This document shows, one piece after another, positions 56,101 through 64,000 of a stretch of 64,000 bases of DNA (position 1 is its first letter; each line of letters opens with the position of its first letter). This DNA comes from Microbacterium elymi (GTDB lineage Bacteria > Actinomycetota > Actinomycetes > Actinomycetales > Microbacteriaceae). Under the pieces are notes generated by a model. That model did no database searches, had not been told where the DNA came from, and was given only the letters and a program-made list of their open reading frames with translations. Both the position numbers and the translations under genes were made by a program. Location of the stretch: NCBI RefSeq assembly GCF_021582895.2, contig NZ_CP091139.2, positions 868,001 to 932,000 on the forward strand, written 5' to 3'.

Positions 56101-59100
56101 GCGGCGGCGATGGCCGCACCCGAGCGCAGCATCGCGTGCCCGTCGGCCACCGTGTCGGCCGACGTGCCGCCGTCGGCGTGCACGATCACAGTGCCGGTCG
56201 GCGCGGTCGTCAGCCCGAACGTGCCCGACGACGGCGCGATGTACGCCTCGGTGTCGCCGGTCATGCGGGTCACGGCGAGGGCTCCGGCCACCGTGAGCGG
56301 GCTCAGGGCGGTGATGGTGCCCCCGACGAACTGGGCCGGCGTGATCGCGGCCCCCGCGCCGTCGGTGTTGGCGGTGGCACCGCCGGGGCTTGCCGCGGCG
56401 TGCGTGGTCAGCGTGGTGTCGGTGTCGGCGCGCACGGCCAGGCTCGCCGCCGTGTTGCCGGTGGTGTTCGCGTCGATGTACGCCTTGGTCGTCTGGTTCA
56501 GGGTGAGCAGCGCGACGCCGGCGCCGGCCCCGGCCAACAGCGCGCTGCCGTTGGCGGTCAGGTTCGACGTGGTGGTCGCCGACAGCGACAGGGCGCCCGC
56601 GACCTGGAAGCGCGTGGTGCCTGACAAGTGGGTCTGCGCGGTCGAGGTCACGTCGAGCTGGGCATAGGCGGCGTCGACGGCTGGATCGTTCGGGCTGCCG
56701 TCGGTCGAGGCCGCGGTGGCGGTCACGGTCGAAGAGCTCGACACGTCGGCGGCGCCGCTGGCGACGATCGTGCTGTCCGTGATCGACACGGTCGCGGTGG
56801 AGTCCACCGTGACGACGCTGACCGGAACGGCCGAGGCCGGATTCGCCGCGGCACTCGCCGCGAGCGTGATGGTCCCGCCGCGCAAGCGTCGCGCCGGTCA
56901 GCGTGATGTGGGCTCCGGGCGCGGCGGTGATCTTGCCGAGCGAGGTCGTGCCGTCGTCGGATGCTGTCGCGCGCAGGACGATGCTGCCGTCGCCGGTGCC
57001 GCCCTGCGTGTTGATCGTGACCCCGTCGACGGTGATCGTCTCCGCGTCGACCGTCAGCGAGACGCCGGGGATGAGCAGGTCGGTCGAGAACGACACGGCG
57101 TCGTGACCCGCGCCGCCGTCGATCACGATCGAGGTCGCCGTCGAGCCGAAGGCGAGCGTCTCCATCGTGGGCGAGCTGACCGTGATGACGCCGGCGGCGA
57201 GTCCGACGGTGATGGTGTCGTCGCCGGCCGTGCCGGTCACGTGCACCACACCGGCGCTGAGCGTGATCGGCTCGAGCCCGGTGTAGGCGAGGGTGGTGCC
57301 GTCGATGTGCAGTGAGCCGGAGCTGTGATCGACCGCCGTCGTGCCCACCGCGGTGCGCTGCCCCGCCACGACCAGGGTGTCGTACCCGCCGGCGCCGCCG
57401 TCCAGCAGCCCGGTCAGCGACCCGCCGGGCTGGATCGTGAAGGTGTCGCGGTTGCCGGCCGCACCGGCGAGACGGCCTGCTCGCATGAACGAGACGGCCC
57501 CGAACGTGCCGGTGTCAGCGCCGGTCACCGACCACCGGGTATCGACGGCGGGACCGCCGATCGTGTTGGCGCCGGCGCCCCCGTCGAAGCGGAACGCGAG
57601 GCCGGCGGGCGCGCCCGCCACATCGAACACGACCACGTCATCACCCGCGCCACCGAGCACCACGACCGTCTTGGCCGCGCCGATCGGCGCGGCCAGGACG
57701 GCGCCGTCGACGCCGGTGAATCGGACCGATGCTGCGGCGGCGTCGTAGGTGACGGCGCCCTTCAGGGTGCCGGTCCCCGCTGTCAGTGTCAGCACGCCGC
57801 CGGCGGAGGCCCAGGCCGGACCCGCCGGCGTCGCTGTCGTGGTCGGGGCGGTCGTGTCGGCGGGGGCGGCCGAAGCCGAGTCGCTCGGTGCCGGTGACGC
57901 CGAATCGGCGGCTGTCGGGGTGGCCGGGTCGGTCGGCACGGGCGAAGCGGAGTCCGTCGGCACGGGCGACGCCGAAGCGACGGGAGCAGGGGTCTGTGTC
58001 GGTGCAGGATCGCCGGTCGCCGCCGGCGTCACGGCGGGAGCCGTCGTGCTCGAGGCGGAGGCTGGAGCCGTGTCCGCAGTGCTCGTGTCCCCAGTGCTCG
58101 TGCCCGCCGTGCTCGTGCCCGCCGTGCTCGTGCCCGCCGTGCCGGTATCGACGCCGCTCGTGTCCGCGGCCGGCTGCGGAAGCAGCGAGCCGTCGACCTG
58201 CCACACGTGGCCGGCGGCGAGCGTCGGGGCCATCAGCCCGCCGGCGACATGTCCGAGACCGAGGAAGTGGCCGATCTCATGCCGTACCACGGTGAGCAGA
58301 TCCATCTGCGCGGGGCCGCTCCCCACCCCCAGCCGGCGGCGTTCGTATCGATGACCACGGCGTTCGACCCCTCGGATCCGAGATCGAGACCGGGCAGCTC
58401 GCCGACGCTCGCGGAGAAGCCGCTGAACGACGCCGACGGATCCACAGCCCGCCACTCCCCCTCGGCCTGCGTCACCGCGGCGGCCAGTGTGCCCGCACTG
58501 AGTGCGTCGGTGCCGGGCGCGACCGGGGTGGCGGGAGCGGCAGCCGCCTGCAGCAGATGAGTGCCGTCACCGGTCGGGCTGGGCGAGTCGCTGGGGGCGG
58601 GGCTGGGCGAATCGGTCGGGGCGGGGGTCGCCGAGTCGCTCGGGCTCGGCGACGTGGACGGAGCGGGCGACGGCGATGTGGACGGAGCGGGCGACGGCGA
58701 CGTCGTCGGCGCAGGTGACGTGGTCGGACCGGGTGCCGGCGGAGCAGGTGTCGTCGGGGTCGCCCGGCCCGACGTGCAGGTGACTGAGTTGCCGTCGGCG
58801 GAGCGTACGCACACCATCTGCGACCCAGTGCTCGTCGCGCTCGGCTGCGGCGTGGGTGTCGCGGATGTCGACGGCCGCGGCGAGGCCGGGCGGACGGATA
58901 CCACCGGAGTCGGCGTCGGCGTGGAGATGCGGATCGTGACGGGGTGTGAGCCCGCGGAGGGCGGGACGACGATGCGAACGGTCCGCTGCGTGGTCTGTCG
59001 GCGGGGGGCCGGGGATGTCACGGGCGACTTCGCACCGCCGGTGGCACCGATCGACGCTGAGGGGACGGTTGCGCTGTCGGACGCGGCGGGGGTCCGAGCG

Positions 59101-59303
59101 GCCGGGCCGGAGGAGGCCGGCACGGATGAGGACGGCGCCGACACGGCCGGTGCCGGCGGGGCCGCGAACGCCGCGGTCGACGCGCCCATCGGCGTGATCG
59201 CCACGACCGCCGACACGAGCAGGGGCGGCAGCGGCCGCATGGGGCGGCGGGGCATCGCGACGCGCAGCCGATCGCCGTGCGCGCGCCTGCCCGTCGCAGC
59301 CAT
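26117..59303 (-). CDS. Giant (~11,000-residue) secreted repeat protein with matrixin-type protease motif, CBM5/12-like and RTX modules
   Basis: About 25 frame breaks interrupt the region, but each open frame hands over to the next within a few bases, with domain continuity, so one 33-kb gene is the simplest reading. ATG 59303 has GGGAAGG eight bases upstream. Order: signal peptide (cleavage after STAAFA); Pro/Ser/Thr linker; [11 protein letters not shown] with a following Met (GLMAP); Asp/Thr/Ala-rich linker; RTX-like turns ([10 protein letters not shown]); ~14 kb of alternating Gly/Ala/Val/Thr beta-strand repeats with inserted modules; Calx-beta-like segments; RTX block; nine ~140-residue repeats; GYWKNH segment; Ala/Pro tail. 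No LPXTG or transmembrane anchor is seen. Likely a surface-associated or released adhesin whose fold needs calcium; proteolytic activity is only inferred. Layout resembles giant LEPR-XLL/FHA-like proteins of other phyla. Two genes cannot be fully excluded. Confidence 0.8.
26312..26348. repeat. Perfect 15-bp inverted repeat within the 3' coding end
   Basis: CTCACCAGTTGATCC (26312-26326) is exactly inverted at 26334-26348 around GCTCACT. The codons it encodes (TCA, CCA, GTT, ACT, GGT) are AT-ending, unlike the surrounding GC-ending codons. Confidence 0.85.
26401..26460. repeat. Two perfect tandem copies of a 30-bp unit
   Basis: The unit begins CATCCGGCTGACCTGCC and ends GCCGCCGCGG; both copies are identical and encode the decapeptide [10 protein letters not shown]. 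Confidence 0.95.
26541..26905 (-). other. GYWKNH segment of the giant protein
   Basis: [16 protein letters not shown] opens a ~120-residue helical domain with [20 protein letters not shown] and [13 protein letters not shown]. The GYWKNH motif recurs near the C-terminus of many secreted bacterial proteins; its role is not established. Confidence 0.65.
26906..30715 (-). repeat. Nine ~140-residue repeats, most with EF-hand-like loops
   Basis: Each unit opens AVNAxDPxHPTxxEDA, continues VFTYLVTNxG and VDDNGTxxTxDDF, then usually a D-x-N-x-N-G-x-x-D-x-G-E loop (for example [13 protein letters not shown]), and closes YxNTATVTA...YTG. The loop has the spacing of a dockerin/EF-hand calcium site in most units. 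Similar to DUF11/SdrD-B-type stalk domains of surface proteins. The fourth repeat carries the frame break at 29162. Confidence 0.85.
31140..33960 (-). repeat. RTX-type calcium-binding nonapeptide block
   Basis: Many GGxGxDxx(L/I/V) units: [61 protein letters not shown]. They form parallel beta-rolls that fold on calcium binding outside the cell. Spacers of 30-80 residues contain Cys pairs. Frame breaks at 31963 and 33431 are GCTTGC. Confidence 0.9.
34930..37060 (-). other. Calx-beta-like region of the giant protein
   Basis: At least two units carry the pattern of a VTVSAG strand, a ~40-residue insert, then [21 protein letters not shown] or [21 protein letters not shown], typical of beta-sandwich repeats in giant bacterial adhesins. 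It also has RxDDNLTPG-type ends. Confidence 0.65.
46630..47000 (-). other. Pair of CBM5/12-like modules in the giant protein
   Basis: Two ~45-residue units, [17 protein letters not shown]...[10 protein letters not shown] and [22 protein letters not shown]...TPDADTANW. The Y-x-x-G-D-x-V-x-x-G-x-x-Y-x-A ... P-x-x-D-x-x-x-W pattern is that of chitin-binding CBM5/12 domains. Confidence 0.75.
49880..50641 (-). other. Tandem array of about six CBM5/12-like modules in the giant protein
   Basis: Successive units such as [95 protein letters not shown] and [19 protein letters not shown]. Most are followed by D-x-x-x-W before the next unit. Aromatic residues at fixed spacing are expected to stack on polysaccharide. 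No frame break falls inside the array. Confidence 0.8.
57700..57840 (-). other. First RTX-like turns after the protease head
   Basis: [20 protein letters not shown] leads into the first calcium-type turn ([16 protein letters not shown], about 57610-57660); similar turns ([19 protein letters not shown]) recur down to about 57190. This links the N-terminal head to the beta-repeat shaft. Confidence 0.6.
57840..58170 (-). other. Thr/Ser/Ala/Pro linker with 15-bp tandem repeats
   Basis: Low-complexity linker ([12 protein letters not shown], then [15 protein letters not shown]). Three perfect copies of GCTCGTGCCCGCCGT lie at 58096-58140. Probably an extended, possibly glycosylated spacer. Confidence 0.8.
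58170..58545 (-). other. Matrixin-type zinc metalloprotease motif of the giant protein
   Basis: [11 protein letters not shown] (58249-58281) fits HExxHxxGxxH of metzincins, and GLMAP seven residues later supplies the Met-turn. The preceding ~80 residues (EGEWRAVDP..., [15 protein letters not shown]...) fit a shortened catalytic domain. Frame break near 58318 (a G lost before GAGC). Comparable heads occur in other giant repeat proteins; activity is unproven. Confidence 0.75.
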
Positions 59304-59412
59304 CAGGCCAGCCTTCCCCGAGGCGACCGAAAGGATCGCTGGCCTGGACGCGGCGCGGAGAACGGGGGCAGAAACCCAGATCAGCCCAGCGGGCGCGGTG
59401 TCCGTGGCAAAA

Positions 59413-59440
59413 CGTATACCCGCGCTCGAGTGCTCGTCAA
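59413..59440 (-). promoter_or_regulatory. Promoter of the giant gene
   Basis: On the minus strand: TTGACG, 16 bases, TATACG, about 110 bp upstream of the ATG. This is one of the best sigma-A-like matches in the window. The remaining 322-bp gap 59304-59625 has a ~100-base leader and the dyad at 59518-59543. Confidence 0.7.
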
Positions 59441-59517
59441 GCAGGGAAATCCGGCGCCGGACGACGACGAGCCGCGCGCTGCTCCGCGGCGCGGGCGGAG
59501 CTGGACCACCCGGCCAC

Positions 59518-59543
59518 CCATATATGCAGACAAGCGCATATGG
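59518..59543. promoter_or_regulatory. AT-rich imperfect dyad upstream of the giant gene's promoter
   Basis: CCATATATGC and GCGCATATGG flank AGACAA, matching at 8 of 10 positions. It is unusually AT-rich for this genome and lies ~78 bp above the -35, a plausible activator or repressor site. Unproven. Confidence 0.4.
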
Positions 59544-59625
59544 CGGTTGTCGGCTCTCCTGCCAGCGCGCGTCCGGCGCCGTCAGCCTCGGCCGTCATCG
59601 AGGCGGATGCCCCGGCCCGGGTGCC

Positions 59626-61127
<1,502 letters not shown>

Positions 61128-61208
61128 TGATTCTCCTCTCGCCCCGCGGGGCGCGCTGGCGGCGGCGGGCGTCCTCGGCGTGGAAGAGACGGCCCTCCAC
61201 CGATACTG

Positions 61209-61214
61209 ATTGTA
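61209..61214 (-). promoter_or_regulatory. Possible -10 of the guaB promoter
   Basis: TACAAT on the minus strand, about 80 bp upstream of the guaB start, without a good -35. The 287-bp divergent gap 61128-61414 holds nothing else I can support. Confidence 0.3.
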
Positions 61215-61414
61215 ATCGCGTGGAGCACCCGTGCATTCCCGCTGCCGGGCGCCTGACGTGCCATCCAGACGGATGCCGCGGGCCGCCGCGTTGCGAAGAT
61301 CGATCGATCTCGCGCATCCGCGGGACAACCGGCGCGCGGCACGTTACGCTCGAACCGCACGCGAGGCGGCGACGATACCCGACGGCGCCGCGATCGACTC
61401 AGTGTGGAGGATGC

Positions 61415-62811
61415 GTGAGACTCAGGACGACGGCGCCGCGCCGACCCGGAAAGTGGCGCGTCGCGCTGCTGAGCGTGGCAGCGGCCGCGCTCTTCCTCCT
61501 CGTGCAGCCGGCGGCCGCGGCATCCGCCGCCGACCACCCGGCCACCGCGCCCGCCGCCGCGCACGCCCCCACCGCCGCGCTCGCTCACGGCGCAACCGCG
61601 GGACTGCCGCGGCCCGCCGACGAGAACGCGCCGAAGACCGACTTCTTCTTCGCCGGCTTCATCTCGTACAAGGACAAGCCCCTGGCAGGGGTGGTCGTCT
61701 CGATCGAGGGCAACGGCTTCTCGGCGAAGACGAAGACCGACGCCGAGGGATCGTGGAAGCTGTACGTGCCCAAGAAGGCCACCTATACCCTCACCGTCGA
61801 CGAGGCGACGCTGCCCGAGGGCGTGATCGTGAAGGGCGAGTCCGCCTCTCGCGAGGTCACGTTCGGGCTGACGAACACCGCGTACGTCAACCTGTTCCTC
61901 GGGCAGGGCGAGCGGGTCACACAGTCGTTCGCCTCGGCAAGCCTGCTGACCCGGCTGGTCAGCGGCGTCAACTTCGGCTGCTGCTCTCGCTCGCCTCGAT
62001 GGGCGCGGCGCTCATCTTCGGCACCACGCGGCTGACGAACTTCGCGCACGCCGAGATGGTGACCTGGGGCGGGGTGATCGCGCTGATCGCCTCCACCTGG
62101 TGGCATCTGCCCCTGTGGCTCGCCCTGGTCGTCACGGTGGTGGCCGGTGCCGGGCTCGGCTGGGGGATGGATGCCGGGCTGTGGAAGCCGCTGCGCCGCA
62201 AGGGGCTGGGCACGGTGCAGCTGATGATCATCAGCATCGGCCTGTCCTTGGCGCTGCGGTACGCCTTCGAGTTCATCATCGGCGGCGGCACCCTGCAGCT
62301 TCCCGGGTCGAGCCCCAAGCCGCTCCAGCTCGGACCGATCTCGCTGTCCTACATCGACATCGCGAGCATGGCGGTCAGCCTGGTGGCGACGCTGGGTGTG
62401 GCGTTCTTCCTCACCCGGACGAGAATCGGCAAGGCGACGCGGGCGATCTCGGACAACCCGCAGCTGGCCGCCGCCTCCGGGATCAACGTGGACCGCGTCA
62501 TCCGCATCGTCTGGTCGGTGGCGGGTCTGCTCGCCGCCGTGTCCGGCGTGCTGTGGGCGTACTACCGCCCCGGGGTGAAGTGGGACATGGGAGTCCAGAT
62601 GCTCCTGCTGATCTTCACCGCGATGACCCTCGGCGGCCTGAACACGGCGCTCGGCGCGTTCGTGGGGGCGCTCATCGTCGGCATCGCCGTGGAGACCTCG
62701 ACCCTGTGGATCCCCTCGGACCTGAAGTACGCGAGCGCGATGGTGGTCCTGATCGTGATCCTGCTGGTGCGACCACAGGGACTGCTCGGACGCAAGGAAA
62801 GGCTCGGCTGA
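61415..62811 (+). CDS. livH: Branched-chain amino acid ABC transporter permease LivH with N-terminal extracytoplasmic domain
   Basis: About 466 residues. The GTG start follows GGAGG by four bases. A signal-like helix (VALLSVAAAALFLLV) and an Ala/Pro/His linker are followed by a ~100-residue beta domain of carboxypeptidase-regulatory type (FISYKDKPLAGVVVSIEG, AEGSWKLYVPKKATYTLTV). Then comes a complete LivH permease: LLLSLASMGAALIFGTTRLTNFAHAE, EAA-like ISDNPQLAAASGIN, and VLIVILLVRPQGLLG. Standard LivH lacks this N-terminal part, which should face outside. One frame break near 61979 in CCTGCTGCTC. It is one base from livM, first in the visible operon. The substrate may be a branched-chain amino acid, amide or urea; it cannot be decided here. 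Confidence 0.92.
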
Positions 62812-62812
62812 C

Positions 62813-63791
62813 ATGGACTGGGGACAGATCTTCAGCAACACCGCGAGCTACCTGCTCAGCCCGGTGACGATCGCCTACGCGCTGGCGGCCACCGGCCTTG
62901 CCGTCCACTTCGGGTACGGCGGCCTGCTGAACTTCGGCATGGCCGCGTTCATGGCCGTCGGCGCCTACGGCTACGCCATCTCGGTGCTCACCTTCAGCGC
63001 GCCGTGGTGGCTGGGAATGCTCATCGGTCTCGCCGCCGGGGCGCTGTTCGGCCTGCTGCTCGGCATCCCGACGCTGCGACTGCGCGTGGACTACCTCGCG
63101 ATCGCGACGATCGCATCCGCCGAGATCATCCGTCTGCTGTTCACGACGCAGCTGTTCAACAAGTGGACCGGCTCGGCCGAGGGACTGGCCAACTTCAACG
63201 CCGGATTCAACAGCGCCAACCCGTTCCCTCCGGGCCGCTACGGCTTCGGCCCGTGGACGTACACGGCCGCCCAGCTCTGGGTCGTGGTGTTCGGTCTCGC
63301 GCTGCTGGCCGTCTCCCTCCTGCTGGTGTGGTCCCTCGTGCGAAGCCCGTGGGGACGGGTCCTGAAGGGAATCCGCGAGGACGAAGACGCCGTCCGATCG
63401 CTGGGCAAGAACGTCTTCGCCTACAAGATGCAGGCGCTCGTGGTCGGCGGTGTGATCGGCGCGGCCGGCGGCATCGTGTTCGTCCTGCCCTCGGCCGTGG
63501 TCCCGGGCAGCTACACCACCTCGCTGACGTTCTTCCTCTGGGTGATCGTGCTCCTGGGCGGGGCGGCGACCGTCTTCGGACCCACCCTCGGCGCGGTGCT
63601 CTTCTGGGTCGTGCTCGCCTTCATGAACAACCTGCTCCCGGCGCTGGCCGCCGCAGGCTGGCTGCCCATGTCGACCAGCCAGGCCAGCGTCATCCAGTTC
63701 ATCCTCGTGGGCATCACGCTGATGCCTGCTCGTGATCTTCCGCCCGCAGGGCATCCTCGGAGACAAGAGGGAGATGACCTTTGTCAAATAG
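62813..63791 (+). CDS. livM: Branched-chain amino acid ABC transporter permease LivM
   Basis: About 325 residues, eight or more helices. Hallmarks: HFGYGGLLNFGMAAFMAVGA near the N-terminus, LRLRVDYLAIATIASAEIIR, the EAA-type cytoplasmic loop KGIREDEDAVRSLGKN, and FRPQGILGDKRE at the end. It pairs with LivH to form the pore. One frame break near 63724 (ATGCTGCTC read as ATGCCTGCTC, an inserted C), whose repair restores LLVIFRPQGILG and the TAG at 63789. It overlaps the livG start by 11 bases. Confidence 0.95.
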
Positions 63792-64000
63792 CGAGCCAAG
63801 CAGCACGCCGAGTGGAGAGCCGACCGACGGTGCCTCTGCGCCGGCCCCCGGCACCCATCGCGCGAAGACGACCGGCCTCGCCCAGAGCGAGCCGGTTCCG
63901 GGTGTCGCCAAGGTCGACCCGATCCTGAAGATCGACGGCGTCACCCGCTCATTCGGGGGTCTGGTCGCCGTGGACGTCGACCACCTCGAGATCCCGCGGG
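63781..64000 (+). CDS. livG: ABC transporter ATP-binding protein LivG (partial, cut by window end)
   Basis: A TTG start at 63781, with GAGGGAG about eight bases upstream, opens LSNSEPSSTPSGEPTDG, a ~50-residue Ser/Pro/Gly-rich extension not usual in LivG. Then ILKIDGVTRSFGGLVAVDVD, the A-loop region of ATP-binding subunits, follows. The window ends before the Walker A. Third gene of the livHMG operon, overlapping livM. Confidence 0.85.
   Translation, partial: MSNSEPSSTPSGEPTDGASAPAPGTHRAKTTGLAQSEPVPGVAKVDPILKIDGVTRSFGGLVAVDVDHLEIPR

Larger units (their letters stand above)
42700..56900 (-). repeat. ~14-kb beta-strand repeat region of the giant protein
   Basis: Recurring units of roughly 60-80 residues: a strand ending in GDVTVSATG..., then a Gly-rich turn (GGGGA), then GVGVAVPxxTxxAxVTAxxxG. 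Composition is almost entirely Gly, Ala, Val, Thr, Ser and Asp, with hardly any aromatic residue or Lys, apart from the inserted modules. This is the pattern of beta-helical exported adhesins. Repeats are divergent at DNA level, so they look old, not recently amplified. Confidence 0.75.

Noticed and set aside
410-56887. Programmed ribosomal frameshifting at GCTTGC.
   Set aside because: There is no slippery heptamer or consistent downstream structure, and the sites occur in unrelated housekeeping and secreted genes on both strands.
26873-59000. Several very long plus-strand open frames (for example 26873-29218, 34934-37669, 42766-45561, 51972-54341) opposite the giant gene.
   Set aside because: They are Arg/Gly/His-rich translations typical of antisense frames in high-GC DNA, with no recognisable domain, RBS or signal. 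They vanish as artefacts of the minus-strand repeat gene.
26117-59303. Reading the region as a dozen or more separate adhesin genes.
   Set aside because: Only one signal peptide and one credible RBS-start were found. Apparent starts in the middle fall at frame breaks, and the domains continue across each break.
59585-59604. Terminator after guaB from GCCTCG and CGAGGC.
   Set aside because: Only six pairs around an eight-base loop in very GC-rich sequence, expected by chance.

Overview
The window is high-GC, actinobacterial DNA, most likely from a Microbacterium-like member of the Microbacteriaceae. The evidence is codon bias, leader sequences, ECF41 sigma/CMD and guaB/guaB3/guaA gene sets, SURF1, a stand-alone LigD-type polymerase domain and actinobacterial-style Clp proteases. 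There is no rRNA, CRISPR array, insertion sequence or prophage that I can support. The sequence carries many single-base frame breaks, including in genes that should be indispensable (pcrA, guaA, guaB, clpP). At least 25 of them sit exactly at GCTTGC/GCAAGC, where GCTGC/GCAGC restores the family-conserved frame, so I treat broken genes as intact genes with sequence errors and give whole-gene coordinates.

Layout, left to right. 1-7.2 kb: a partial secreted protein; the helicase pcrA; an ECF41 sigma factor with its carboxymuconolactone-decarboxylase partner behind a good ECF41 promoter; a VOC protein; a membrane protein; a small lipoprotein. 7.2-16.6 kb: a large secreted subtilase, a tRNA-like element, a YjbR protein, a kdpE relic, an ArfB-like release factor, a CARDB-type secreted protein, a glycerophosphodiesterase, a Bax1/YccA-like membrane protein, an alpha/beta hydrolase and two copies of an intergenic palindromic repeat. 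16.6-20.6 kb: an XRE regulator, a LigD-type polymerase, an MBL-fold hydrolase and a clpP pair in which one partner lacks the catalytic serine. 20.6-26.0 kb: a tightly overlapping minus-strand operon, guaB3-SURF1-DUF3817-guaA-glycosyltransferase.

26.1-59.3 kb, more than half of the window, is best read as one minus-strand gene for a Sec-exported protein of roughly 11,000 residues. In order it has a signal peptide, Pro/Ser/Thr linkers, a matrixin-type HExxHxxGxxH head, RTX-like turns, a very long beta-strand repeat region with inserted CBM5/12-like modules and recurring Gly-Gly/Tyr-Tyr modules, Calx-beta-like segments, an RTX calcium-repeat block, nine ~140-residue repeats most of which carry an EF-hand-like loop, a GYWKNH segment and an Ala/Pro tail. 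It has its own predicted sigma-A-type promoter. It separates guaB (59.6-61.1 kb) from guaB3/guaA, which suggests insertion into a GMP-synthesis neighbourhood. It is the strongest candidate here for an undescribed system: a giant calcium-dependent, polysaccharide-binding surface or secreted adhesin/protease.

61.4-64 kb: a divergent liv-type ABC transporter operon (livH with an unusual extracytoplasmic N-terminal domain, livM, start of livG).
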